Origin: Marivita sp.
GTDB lineage: Bacteria; Pseudomonadota; Alphaproteobacteria; Rhodobacterales; Rhodobacteraceae
Assembly (NCBI RefSeq): GCF_020055675.1
Contig: NZ_JAIPUS010000025.1
Location: forward strand, 1-46,664
DNA length: 46,664 nucleotides
Direction: 5' to 3'
Part shown: one piece after another, positions 9,877 to 18,515 of the stretch
How the letters are laid out: each line of letters opens with the position of its first letter
How positions within the stretch are numbered: position 1 is the first letter of the stretch
Translations under genes and position numbers: made by a program
The notes under the pieces: model-generated
Databases searched by the model: none
Told to the model about the DNA's origin: nothing
The model's input: the letters and a program-made list of their open reading frames with translations, nothing else

Positions 9877-11238
9877 TTACAGCGCGGCCAGATTGGTTAA
9901 CGCGTCGGCATTGATCCAGAATGCGAGCAGGATCGTCAAGGCGCCGACGACAGCGTATAACGCATCATGTTTGGGGTCCCACGCCCCGACATGGCGCGAC
10001 ATCCAGACAACAAAGGGATAAGCGGCCAGCCCCGCCAAGCCCTGTCCAACAAGCGCACCGAACAGCCCGCCTTGCATCAGGCCCGCAAACAGGAATCCCA
10101 ATGTCAGAACCGCCCGCGCGGCTGACAGTACAAAGAAGCGGTGGGAATCACCAGCGGCCAGCGCCGCCTGTTCATACGTCAGGACGATGATGTGGGGTAT
10201 CTGCATTGCCGAGATCAGGACAACGACCGCGCCAGCCATCAAATATCGTGGATCGTACATCAGGTCGATCAAAAGCACCCCGGCAACCGACACGGTGCCG
10301 GTCAGGCAAATCAACGCGCCTGTCAGCAAAAAGCGCATCTTCTGCAATTTTCGAAAATTCTCCGCGCTTTTGGCAGGGGGACGTTCCCTGTAGACGGGGA
10401 TCAGGACCTTGCGGGTCATCTCTCCGCCCATGAGAATCGGGAAGCTGGCGAGGAAAAAGCCGATGTTGTAAATGCCGAATTGATCGAGTGGCAGGTACGT
10501 CCCCAGAATGAGCTTGTCACCTTGCAGATAAAGAAACCCGCAGATCGTGCTGAGGAAGATCCACTTTCCGAATTTGATCAGCTCATCCGCCGCTGCGCGT
10601 TCCCAGTGGAAGCGGTTGCGTTCTCCGGGCAGTAAGACATTGTAGAAGACCAGCAACACCAGCGCCGACGAGACGCCGCTGATCACCAGCGCCCAGACCG
10701 ACTGCAGGTACCATGCGACTACGATCGCGATCACGAGGCCGATCACCTGTGACCCAAGGTTTAATGCGGTCAGGCGGCCCAGCAACAGGTGCCTGTTCGC
10801 TGTCACCATCCGTGTCGGATTGAATCCGGCGATCAGCAGGGAAAGCCCCGAAAAGGGCAGCAGCCATGCCAGCAATGGCTCACCGTAAATTGCCGCCACA
10901 GGCACCGCGATGGCGCATGCGAAAAGCCACAAGAGCACGCCGCGAATGACCTGAATGGTCCAAGCGGTATCAAGGAATTTTTGATCATCGCCGCGTTTCG
11001 ATTGCATGATAGCGGGGTTGACCCCGACATCGGAAAACATGGCCAGCCCTTGCATGATCACTGCAACCAGCGCCATGAGACCGAAGGCTTCCGGGAAGAG
11101 CAGGCGTGTCAGGATGAGGTTCGACGCAAGACGCAACGTCTGCGCCGCACCGTATCCGGCGAGGGTGAAGACCGAACTCCGCATGAAACGCGCGTTCAGC
11201 GATGCTCCGCGAAACCGGGACGACATTGCCATGATCAC
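9877..11238 (-). CDS. Oligosaccharide flippase family protein (Wzx/MOP-type)
   Basis: A 453-residue polytopic inner-membrane protein with about 12 or more hydrophobic helices and the N-terminal signature of the Polysacc_synt/MOP flippase family: a short basic head, then FTLAGYGAAQTLRLASNLI, TRLLFPEAFGLMALV and a conserved MQ-x-G-x-x-SDVG-like element near residues 62-72. The family flips undecaprenyl-linked or other lipid-linked oligosaccharides from cytoplasm to periplasm. The frame opens with GTG at 11238, sharing GTGA with the stop codon of the upstream glycosyltransferase. ATG codons at 11232 and 11226 are alternative starts. A 105-base gap without a gene separates it from the PKS start. 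Its presence between a glycosyltransferase and the PKS implies that the product is exported as a lipid-linked glycan. Confidence 0.9.
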   Translation of the reverse strand: MIMAMSSRFRGASLNARFMRSSVFTLAGYGAAQTLRLASNLILTRLLFPEAFGLMALVAVIMQGLAMFSDVGVNPAIMQSKRGDDQKFLDTAWTIQVIRGVLLWLFACAIAVPVAAIYGEPLLAWLLPFSGLSLLIAGFNPTRMVTANRHLLLGRLTALNLGSQVIGLVIAIVVAWYLQSVWALVISGVSSALVLLVFYNVLLPGERNRFHWERAAADELIKFGKWIFLSTICGFLYLQGDKLILGTYLPLDQFGIYNIGFFLASFPILMGGEMTRKVLIPVYRERPPAKSAENFRKLQKMRFLLTGALICLTGTVSVAGVLLIDLMYDPRYLMAGAVVVLISAMQIPHIIVLTYEQAALAAGDSHRFFVLSAARAVLTLGFLFAGLMQGGLFGALVGQGLAGLAAYPFVVWMSRHVGAWDPKHDALYAVVGALTILLAFWINADALTNLAAL

Positions 11239-12107
11239 CGGCCCCGGCTCCAGCCCGAGCGACCGCTTCCCTTGATGCGCACAGCAAGCGCGACGCTCGC
11301 GTAGACGGCAAATCCAACCGGGTCCCGAAACGCTTGCTTCACCTTTTCGATCGCCGGATAGGGTGGTTTGTCATCATTTTCGAGCAATTCTGGATACCTG
11401 GTCTTGATCTCGTCCACACCCGCGTTTTGCCGTCTGCGCACGCGGACCAGGTTGCGCCACCCTTCGACCAACGGCCACGAGTACGGAGCATTCACGCGCA
11501 CACGTTCTTCCGGGCGGAAACTCAACCGCACGAAGGTGTCGTCCGAGATGATGTCAGGAAAGGCGCCCCATCGCCTTCGGCCCGCCGCGTTCACCGCGAA
11601 CAGTCCGGCACCCGGCACGCCCTGCGTCATGAAAGGCACTTGCGCATAAATCCTGGCATAGGCACGTGTCGCCCATGTTCGCGGTGCGAACAGATTCAAC
11701 TGGCCACTCGCATATCGCGGTCTGGGCGTATCGAGTGCTTCGTACAAATTACCGAGCAAGCGCTCAGATATTTCAACATCTGCATCCAGGTAGACCCGTA
11801 TCGCACCTCGTGCGACTCGATCGCCGGCGTTCAATGCACCAAGCTTGCTGCCTTCCTCGCGCTCCAGAACACGGAGACACCAGCTTTTGCGCGCGAATTC
11901 CTCCTGATGCCGCAATGCGGTCTGCGCTGTCCGGTCTTGGCTGCCGTTGGAAATCACGACTGTTTCCACACCCCCTTCATGGACCCAGTCACTTTGCAAA
12001 ACGGCGCTCAGGCATGCTCCGATCAATGCCTCTTCGTTCGAGGCAGGGATCAGGATGCTGAGAACAGGCAAGGGCTCAGTCATGGGACCGCGAGGCGGAT
12101 GCGGCAT
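11235..12107 (-). CDS. Family 2 glycosyltransferase
   Basis: A 290-residue GT2 enzyme. It has the opening SILIPASNEEALIG strand (17-30), VISNGSQD at 51-58, the metal-binding DAD at 108-110, the acceptor-side SDD at 188-190 and RVRRRQNAG near 222-230 in the place of the QxxRW-type element. One or two C-terminal hydrophobic segments (about 262-278) may tether it to the membrane. It is the first gene of the PKS/glycan operon, and its stop codon overlaps the start of the flippase. The ATG at 12107 follows AAGGAATGG at a fair ribosome-binding distance; a second ATG at 12083 (MTEPLP) is possible. It is distinct in sequence from the glycosyltransferase at 2270-3289. Substrates are unknown. Confidence 0.88.
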   Translation of the reverse strand: MPHPPRGPMTEPLPVLSILIPASNEEALIGACLSAVLQSDWVHEGGVETVVISNGSQDRTAQTALRHQEEFARKSWCLRVLEREEGSKLGALNAGDRVARGAIRVYLDADVEISERLLGNLYEALDTPRPRYASGQLNLFAPRTWATRAYARIYAQVPFMTQGVPGAGLFAVNAAGRRRWGAFPDIISDDTFVRLSFRPEERVRVNAPYSWPLVEGWRNLVRVRRRQNAGVDEIKTRYPELLENDDKPPYPAIEKVKQAFRDPVGFAVYASVALAVRIKGSGRSGWSRGR

Positions 12108-12146
12108 AATCGGCCATTCCTTGGAAGCGACGCTACGTTCAGGGGT

Positions 12147-12175
12147 GCTAGGGGTCTTTCACAGGATCATGTCAA
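12147..12175 (-). promoter_or_regulatory. Candidate promoter of the glycosyltransferase-flippase-PKS operon
   Basis: On the minus strand a perfect TTGACA (12170-12175) stands 17 bases before a poor -10 hexamer, CCTAGC (12147-12152), about 40 bases upstream of the first glycosyltransferase gene. Only the -35 element is convincing. The surrounding stretch 12108-12290 separates the operon from the flagellar block and holds no gene. Confidence 0.3.
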
Positions 12176-12290
12176 TTTTAAGGTTGTTCGAGATTTTACA
12201 ACTTTTGTGCCCCGGTGGGCGGAGTTGACGCGTTACGCGTACCAACAGTCAGCAAGATAAGAATGAAACTCTCGTGGCTCGCCAATCCTC

Positions 12291-14033
12291 CTAATCCGCA
12301 TATCTTTCCTCCAACGCCTCTCGCGCCCGGCTACTCTGATCCAACTGATCCTGTGCTATCGCAACGCTCAATTGCTCTGGGCTCCCGGAAGAACCGGCCA
12401 AGGCGTCTTGTGAATTCAGGAGCGTCGCATCATCCATCCGCATCGAAGACCCAGCATCGAACCTTGTATCATTTGTTGCGGCAACAGGCGCCGGTTCGAG
12501 CAGATCCGCGGTTCTACGGGCTTCGTCCGAGAAACCCTCTTCAATCAGGCGATCAACGACTTTTCTGGCATCAGCCGCGTCAATGCTTGGGTCCAGATCA
12601 GGTAACGACGTCAGCGCGACCTGCACGAATGTCGCGCTGTCCGCATGATCAACCAGCGCCTCTATAAGCTGTGAAACAGCAATCTCTTGCACCAGTGGCG
12701 GTAACGAGCTGGTCTTTTTCAAGGCGGCCAAGGCGTCAAAAAACCTGTTGTGATCAAGATAGGCATCAAATGCCGCTTCCCAGCTTTCCATCTCTCTTTC
12801 GGTACCACGCAACTCCGTGGTGACAGCAGCCAAGCTGTCGGGGTCACCTGTCTTGTCGCCCTCCTTGCCTGCAAGGCCTGTCTTCCTTTTTGCCAGCGAC
12901 TCTTCCAATGTTGCATGGGTCACAAGCTGTGGGAAAAGGGATTTTTCATCACCTCCGAGTATTGAATTTAATCTTGGATAGAGCTGAATTTGAAGCCCGG
13001 GTGACAAAAGTTGAAAATCCTGCAATATTTGTAACTTGATGTTTCCCGGAATATCCGCTTCGCTGGTTGCGGTCGCGAGCAGAATATCAAAAAGGGGACC
13101 ACAGTCACCGAACCGTCCTGAGACTGAAGGCGCAGGATCGGAAATAGCAGAAACAAACTTGGAAAAGCCTGCGGCATCATCGGGGGAATCCGAGATAAGT
13201 TGAAATGTGGCTTTTGCCTCTTCCAATAGCCCGTTTGACAAGAGGTGAACGACCAATTCCCTGGTGATTGCTTTGTTATCAGACATTGCGCCGTCATTGA
13301 TTGACCGGGCATAATTGCTACCGTTGGTCTGACCAGTAAGCTCAGGTGTTTCTGTGCCGATCACAGACCAAAGGGCTTCGGACCACTGGCACAGCCGGTC
13401 AATTCCTTTGATCGAATTACCTCGAGTGATATCCCGTTCAACCGCCTGATGTTCGCCGTTGCGAAGTCCCTTCGGAACGTCAGAAAATCCGACGATATGT
13501 GAATTTTGACTGATCTGCGCGGCAATTGAGTTTGACAATCGATCCACGGCAGAAAAATCGAGCGCCAAGGCATCCATGGTTGGGCTTGGTTGGGGTGGTG
13601 CCTCAGGTAATTCAGGGAAAGCGCCTGGTTTGAAAGGCAACAAGGGGAGAGTGACTGTCTCTTTCTCAGTGCTCTCGAAAATGTCGATAACGAGCAGATT
13701 GTTTGCTTCGATCCGGGTTTTGATATCGCAGTTGCAGGTCACTTGCAATTCAAGGGTAGTTTTCAGCACCCTTATTGCGCCAACCCGATCTGCGCTTAAT
13801 CTATCAAACATCATATCTGTGTTCAGTTTCGAGAAGGGCGGTGTCAATATCAGGTGGAACTTGGCATCACCCATGGGCGTGTTTTCAAAACTCTCTACTG
13901 TTTGTTCCGAAGCGATTGTAAGCCGGGTAAAACTCCCGTGTTCTCCGCCGCGAACGATCCCGGTGTTTGCTTGCGCGACTCCAGCCACGACACAGACCGC
14001 AAGCAAGAGCAGGGCTGAAAGAAATTCACGCAT
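12291..14033 (-). CDS. Secreted protein of unknown function beside motA
   Basis: A 580-residue protein with a clear Sec signal peptide (MREFLSALLLLAVCVVAGVAQA, cleavage near residue 22). The mature N-terminal third looks beta-rich and contains the pair TCNCD; the rest is mostly helical, resembling a repeat-type solenoid. I do not recognise a domain with confidence. Its start overlaps the end of motA by 8 bases, so it is translated with the motor stator. Rhizobial MotC is a periplasmic protein encoded beside the stator gene motB and stabilises MotB; this protein could play that part, but I see no clear sequence match and the assignment is from position only. Base composition is slightly lower in GC than the PKS region. 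Confidence 0.75.
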   Translation of the reverse strand: MREFLSALLLLAVCVVAGVAQANTGIVRGGEHGSFTRLTIASEQTVESFENTPMGDAKFHLILTPPFSKLNTDMMFDRLSADRVGAIRVLKTTLELQVTCNCDIKTRIEANNLLVIDIFESTEKETVTLPLLPFKPGAFPELPEAPPQPSPTMDALALDFSAVDRLSNSIAAQISQNSHIVGFSDVPKGLRNGEHQAVERDITRGNSIKGIDRLCQWSEALWSVIGTETPELTGQTNGSNYARSINDGAMSDNKAITRELVVHLLSNGLLEEAKATFQLISDSPDDAAGFSKFVSAISDPAPSVSGRFGDCGPLFDILLATATSEADIPGNIKLQILQDFQLLSPGLQIQLYPRLNSILGGDEKSLFPQLVTHATLEESLAKRKTGLAGKEGDKTGDPDSLAAVTTELRGTEREMESWEAAFDAYLDHNRFFDALAALKKTSSLPPLVQEIAVSQLIEALVDHADSATFVQVALTSLPDLDPSIDAADARKVVDRLIEEGFSDEARRTADLLEPAPVAATNDTRFDAGSSMRMDDATLLNSQDALAGSSGSPEQLSVAIAQDQLDQSSRAREALEERYAD

Positions 14034-14892
14034 GGCTTTTCAAAGACCGCAATGCCTCGTCCAAAGCGCCAAAGCCGGGACGAAAATGATGGGGAATGTT
14101 TTGCCGTGCGACCTCAAGGCAGATTTTGGGGGGGTGTTGCTGCATGTGCGAAACAAATACTTCCTTGATGGTCTTGTAGAAGTTGATATCGTCGTCTGCC
14201 GCCGCTTTCACCTTGAGTGCGAAAGGGGCGACGAGGCAGTAGGCGAGAAAGACACCGAGAAACGTGCCGACAAGCGCCCCTCCGATCAGTTTTCCCAGGA
14301 CTTCGGGTGGCTGATCGATCGATCCCATAGTCTTGATAACCCCTAAAACCGCCGCAACAATTCCGAGGGCCGGCAGGCCGTCGGCAACCGATTGGAGCCC
14401 GTGCACCGAGTGTTCGAGGTGATGCCGTGTCTCGTCGATCTTCTTGTCCAAAAGCTCTTCGACTTGAATGGGGTCGTCATAGTTCATGGAGGCGGACCGC
14501 AATGTATCGCAGATGATATCCAGTGCAGCGTGATCTTTTTGCAGCTTCGGAAATTGCGCGAAAATGTCAGAATCTTGCGGGTTATCAATATGCGCTTCAA
14601 GACCGACGGGATTTTTGCGTGCGACGCTGATCAACTGATACAGCACCTGAAGCAGCATGTTGTAATCCTCGGCCCTCCATTGGCTGCCCTTGAACACCTT
14701 GAGAGTATCCTTTGCCGTCTGTTTCACGGAGGAAAACGTGTTGCCCAAGGCGAATGATCCGATCGCAGCCCCACCGATCATCATCATTTCGAACGGAAGG
14801 GATTTGAGGATGATTCCAAGCTTTCCGCCCGCCAATAGATAGCCGCCGAAAACCATCGCGAATGTAAAGGCGATCCCTGCCAGAGCGATCAT
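14026..14892 (-). CDS. motA: Flagellar motor stator protein MotA
   Basis: A 288-residue inner-membrane stator subunit that, with MotB, conducts ions to drive flagellar rotation. There are four predicted membrane helices: about 1-22, 33-52, 172-192 and 203-224. A cytoplasmic loop carries R92 and E99, matching E. coli R90 and E98 that contact FliG. P174 (DGLPALGIVAAVLGVI) and P223 match the conserved stator prolines P173 and P222. The start follows AAAGGA. It lies 33 bases downstream of flgI and overlaps the secreted gene below it by 8 bases. Its partner motB is five genes upstream in the same block. Confidence 0.96.
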   Translation of the reverse strand: MIALAGIAFTFAMVFGGYLLAGGKLGIILKSLPFEMMMIGGAAIGSFALGNTFSSVKQTAKDTLKVFKGSQWRAEDYNMLLQVLYQLISVARKNPVGLEAHIDNPQDSDIFAQFPKLQKDHAALDIICDTLRSASMNYDDPIQVEELLDKKIDETRHHLEHSVHGLQSVADGLPALGIVAAVLGVIKTMGSIDQPPEVLGKLIGGALVGTFLGVFLAYCLVAPFALKVKAAADDDINFYKTIKEVFVSHMQQHPPKICLEVARQNIPHHFRPGFGALDEALRSLKSHA

Positions 14893-14925
14893 GTCGCGTA
14901 ATCCTTTCTTGTGCGCAAAGCGCTG

Positions 14926-16026
14926 TTACATCACGACGAATTCGGCATGGAGCGCGCCAGCTGCCTTGATCGTCTTGAGGATATCGATCAGATCATTGGG
15001 CGTGATCCCCAAGGCGTTCAGGCCGGTGACGACATCAGACAATGACGTTCCGCCCGGCACCTCGGCAAGCGATACAGCGGGTTCATTGTCGATCTGTGCC
15101 CCGGTCCGCGGAACGACAACGGTTTCGCCTTCGGCGAACGGGTTTGGCTGCACTGCTATTGGCTGTTCCTGAACAGTCAATGTCAGGTTGCCCTTGGAAA
15201 CAGCAACGCGCGATACGCGGACGTTTTCACTTATCACGATGGTCCCGGAACGTTGGTCAACCACAACCCTTGCGAGCGTATCTGGCTCGATTCGCAGATT
15301 TTCGATCTGGGCCATCAGGTGCGCCGGCGACCGTTTGCCGGAGGCAGTCAGATTGACCGACACGGTCCCTGAATCGGACATCTTCGCAATGGCAGAACCA
15401 GTTGCCAGGTTGATCGCGCGCTCGACGCGGAACGCAGTGGAAAAATCCGGGCTTTTCAGAGCTATCGTGAGAGTCTTTAACCCATCGAAATCGAAGTCCA
15501 CCTCGCGTTCGACAATGGCCCCGGACGGGATGCTTCCTGCCGTGGGAACGCCCTGAACGGTTTTTGCCGCGTCCCCCTCTGCAACGACTCCGCCGGCGAT
15601 GATCGACCCTTGGGCAACAGCGTATATCTTGCCATCCGCAGCGTTCAGCGGTGTCATAACCAGTGTTCCGCCGCGTAGGCTGGAGGCGTCGCCAATGGCC
15701 GAGACTGTCACGTCAATCTTGCTGCCTGCGCGCGAAAAAGGTTTCAACTGGCTTGTCACAATCACGGCGGCCACGTTTTTGGCCCGGAATTGTTCGCCCG
15801 TTACGTTCACGCCAAGGCGTTCGAGGATGTTTGACATCATATCCTCGGTAAAGGGTGAGTTGCGCAGGCCATCCCCTGTTCCGTCCAGCCCGACAACCAA
15901 TCCGTACCCGACAAGGTCGTTCCCGCGCACGCCTTCGAAATCGGCCATGTCCTTGAGCCGGACTCCCTGGGCTGTGGCAAGGACCGGTAGAAGTATCAGG
16001 ATGCTTGCTATCAGGAATGATCTCAT
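14926..16026 (-). CDS. flgI: Flagellar P-ring protein FlgI
   Basis: A 366-residue periplasmic protein that forms the P ring around the flagellar rod in the peptidoglycan layer. A Sec signal peptide (MRSFLIASILILLPVLATAQ) precedes the highly conserved FlgI opening VRLKDMADFEGVRGNDLVGYG, with GLVVGLDGTGD and RSGTIVISENVRV further on. The C-terminal segment GGTSLSDVVTGLNALGITPNDLIDILKTIKAAGAL is diagnostic. Length is normal for the family. The start ATG shares ATGA with the flgL stop codon, so the two are translationally coupled. Confidence 0.97.
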   Translation of the reverse strand: MRSFLIASILILLPVLATAQGVRLKDMADFEGVRGNDLVGYGLVVGLDGTGDGLRNSPFTEDMMSNILERLGVNVTGEQFRAKNVAAVIVTSQLKPFSRAGSKIDVTVSAIGDASSLRGGTLVMTPLNAADGKIYAVAQGSIIAGGVVAEGDAAKTVQGVPTAGSIPSGAIVEREVDFDFDGLKTLTIALKSPDFSTAFRVERAINLATGSAIAKMSDSGTVSVNLTASGKRSPAHLMAQIENLRIEPDTLARVVVDQRSGTIVISENVRVSRVAVSKGNLTLTVQEQPIAVQPNPFAEGETVVVPRTGAQIDNEPAVSLAEVPGGTSLSDVVTGLNALGITPNDLIDILKTIKAAGALHAEFVVM

Positions 16027-17027
16027 CTCAGGTACTCCGCCAACGAGGTTCGGCTTTGGCGCGCAGCAACCCTGTAAAAGATCTCCAGCTGCTGCTGCGC
16101 CGCTTCAAAATCTGATGCTGCTTCGTATCGATCGATCCCGACCAGCGACACGCGATCAGAGGCGAGGCGGGACAGCTCCGCTTCGGTTCCGGTGCGGGCA
16201 CGTTCGATGCTTGCTTCGGTCAGGCCAAGGCTGCTTCGCTCTTCCGTCAAGATATTGTCAGATTGGAGCAGAGCTGCGCGTGACTGGCTCAATAGGTCCT
16301 TCTGATCCGGTATTCCAAGGGCTATGCTAGGATCAGAGGCCAAGGCAGCCTGCGCCAATGCCTCCAAATGGTGACGCATGGTATCGGAATCCGCCCGCAC
16401 GCCAAAGGTCGCGGTTTCATCCGAGGATAGCGGAAGGCTTATGAACCCGGTATCGGACCCCTGATAGGCCATGGTTTCAAATCCAGCGCCAGCCGAGTTG
16501 AACCAGGTATCCAGCGCAGTTCGAACATCGCTGGCTGTGACACCCCCGGCCACATCGGATCGCAGCATGTTCAACATGGTCTGTCCGTCCGGCAATGGTC
16601 GCGTCTGCGTAGCGGTCCCAGAGAAAAGCCTACGTCCAGCGACTTCGGAATTCAGCGCATTGACCGTGTCGATAAACACTTCGGCCGCCTTGTCTGACAC
16701 TGCCTTCAGTTCCGATCGGTTCTGGAGCTGTGGAGTCAGCGCCAAATCGCCACTCAACTCGGACGCTTGATCCTGGATATGGCCAAATGCGGATTGCGTG
16801 GCGCCCGCCAACAAGGCAGCTTCGGCAACTCCGCGTTGATGTTGCTCCAGAAGCTCGCTCTTGCGATCAATAAGGGATACGGCCAGCGTTGAACCGCCAA
16901 GGTGGCGTGCCTTGTCTGGTGCCAACCCCGTCGTTGCAGCCTGTGCAGCGGCATCAGCGCTGTTGCGCAGCTGGGTCTGAAACCGGCTCGACAGCATATA
17001 TGATGCAAGATCACCAATCGCGCGCAT
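16023..17027 (-). CDS. flgL: Flagellar hook-filament junction protein FlgL
   Basis: A 334-residue flagellin-like junction protein, exported by the flagellar type III system to join FlgK to the filament. It begins MRAIGDLASYMLSSRFQTQLR and ends with a helical QQQLEIFYRVAARQSRTSLAEYLR tail, both flagellin-fold ends. The frame can be opened further to a TTG at 17042, but that codon overlaps the flgK stop and has no ribosome binding site. The ATG at 17027 has AAGGA eight bases upstream and is preferred. Placed between flgK and flgI in the usual alphaproteobacterial order. Confidence 0.9.
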   Translation of the reverse strand: MRAIGDLASYMLSSRFQTQLRNSADAAAQAATTGLAPDKARHLGGSTLAVSLIDRKSELLEQHQRGVAEAALLAGATQSAFGHIQDQASELSGDLALTPQLQNRSELKAVSDKAAEVFIDTVNALNSEVAGRRLFSGTATQTRPLPDGQTMLNMLRSDVAGGVTASDVRTALDTWFNSAGAGFETMAYQGSDTGFISLPLSSDETATFGVRADSDTMRHHLEALAQAALASDPSIALGIPDQKDLLSQSRAALLQSDNILTEERSSLGLTEASIERARTGTEAELSRLASDRVSLVGIDRYEAASDFEAAQQQLEIFYRVAARQSRTSLAEYLR

Positions 17028-17038
17028 GAGAGATTCCT

Positions 17039-18487
17039 TCAAATTCTGAGAAGTTCGGACAGCATGTCGTCGACGACCTGCACGACCCGCGCGTTTGCCG
17101 CGTAGGACTTTTCCAGCTCGATGAGTTGCTGCAATTCTTGGTCGGAGTTGACTCCGCCTTCGGCTACGGACTGCCGGACGCTGTCGAAGTGGGACGAGGC
17201 AAATTCGAGTGCGTCGCTTGCCCGTACCCGGTTCGAAGAAACATCGCTTGTCAGAGATTGAATATGTCCGACAAGCGATTGAGGGACGGTTCCCAGAACA
17301 GACGATCCAGGCATTGTTGCGCTTGAGAATTGGGAATTCAGGTCAAGGAGCAGGCTTGTCTTTCCAGCGTCCCCTTGGGTGACCGCATTCACTCCCTCGC
17401 GCCATCGCCATGTTTCGTCGTTTGATGCTGACAATGACGCGTTGAGTGAGATCCGGGTCGCGATTCCGGTTTCGTTCAATGCATTGAAAGCCATGCCGGA
17501 ATCGGTGAACACACCTGGGTCACCTGGCAATAGTGTTGCATCAGGGCCGCCCGGGCCAAAGCGTTCGATCGTGTCGCGTGCGATTGCATCGAGCCGTGCT
17601 TGCGCCTCGACGCCCAGGCCGTCGCGAAGGTCGAACTGTGCGGCAAGCGCGCCGCCTTCCATCATGCCAGAGCCGGGAATATCGACCGTTTGGCCGTTCA
17701 CTTCGATCCGGGACAGGAGGCCGTTTCCAACAGTCATATGTGGCAGGACGGCACTGGGCGACTCAAAGGACAGTGTCGCGGCCCGCCCGTCAAGGAGTGT
17801 TCGTCCTTGCGTGGTAAACACTGCGACTTCGCCGCTGTCACGTTCAATGACGTGCAGGGGAACATATTCCGAAAGGTTGTCCAGAACGCCATCGCGCTGG
17901 TCCATCAGCGCATGAACGTCTCGCCCATCATGATTGGCTGTCATGATTTGCCCGTTGAGTTTTTCAAGCTGTGATAGCCCGGAACTCATCTGGTCAATGG
18001 TCGCGGAAATCTGTTGGTCAGCGCGGGTGCGCAGATCCGAAATGCCGGTGCTTGCTTTGCGCAGGGCTGAGGCCACCCCCTCTGCCGCAACGGAGATATT
18101 TCGCAACCGGGTTTCGGAGGACGGATCGGATGCTGCCGACAGCAAAGCGGTTTCGAATTTCGTCAACTTGTCCGCGACGGACCCTAGCGTATCGATGCTG
18201 CCCACCAATTTCTCAAGCCCGGCGTGGAAGGTGGAGGTTGTGGATTGTGCAGACTGATCCGCCAGTGCCAGCCGTTTTTGATGCGACAGGATCGGGTTCG
18301 CATGGCGTGTGACCTGCGCCACGGTGACGCCTCCAGACGACTGGGTTGCGTTCGATACAAGATTTACTTCGCGGCGACCGTAGCCTTCGTTCAAGGCGTT
18401 CGCGATATTTGACGATATCACGCTGGTCCCGCGGGCGTTGGCGGTCAGGCCGCTCATCGCGTTGGAGAGTGCGCCAGATAGGTTCAT
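17039..18487 (-). CDS. flgK: Flagellar hook-associated protein FlgK
   Basis: A 482-residue hook-cap/junction protein. The N-terminal D0 region MNLSGALSNAMSGLTANARG with VISSNIANALNEGYGRREVNL and the C-terminal QELIELEKSYAANARVVQVVDDMLSELL-like helix are the paired coiled-coil ends of FlgK/FlgE-type axial proteins. The central part (about 180-400) is the variable exposed domain. It follows a strong ribosome site (AGGAAGGA) and begins 28 bases after flgE. It is exported without a signal peptide through the flagellar apparatus. Confidence 0.94.
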   Translation of the reverse strand: MNLSGALSNAMSGLTANARGTSVISSNIANALNEGYGRREVNLVSNATQSSGGVTVAQVTRHANPILSHQKRLALADQSAQSTTSTFHAGLEKLVGSIDTLGSVADKLTKFETALLSAASDPSSETRLRNISVAAEGVASALRKASTGISDLRTRADQQISATIDQMSSGLSQLEKLNGQIMTANHDGRDVHALMDQRDGVLDNLSEYVPLHVIERDSGEVAVFTTQGRTLLDGRAATLSFESPSAVLPHMTVGNGLLSRIEVNGQTVDIPGSGMMEGGALAAQFDLRDGLGVEAQARLDAIARDTIERFGPGGPDATLLPGDPGVFTDSGMAFNALNETGIATRISLNASLSASNDETWRWREGVNAVTQGDAGKTSLLLDLNSQFSSATMPGSSVLGTVPQSLVGHIQSLTSDVSSNRVRASDALEFASSHFDSVRQSVAEGGVNSDQELQQLIELEKSYAANARVVQVVDDMLSELLRI

Positions 18488-18515
18488 GGCGGTATCCTTC
18501 CTGGTTCAAGGCGTG

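Noticed and set aside
6406-9900. Long plus-strand open frames (over 500 codons) opposite the PKS gene
   Set aside because: They mirror PKS codons in high-GC DNA, have no recognisable domains and no ribosome sites; the minus-strand PKS has every catalytic motif.
3295-12107. Exotic horizontally acquired island
   Set aside because: No integrase, tRNA end or clear base-composition shift relative to the neighbouring genes is visible in the window, although the left end is not seen.
17028-17042. TTG start for flgL giving an overlap with the flgK stop
   Set aside because: The ATG at 17027 has AAGGA at good distance and gives the family N-terminus.
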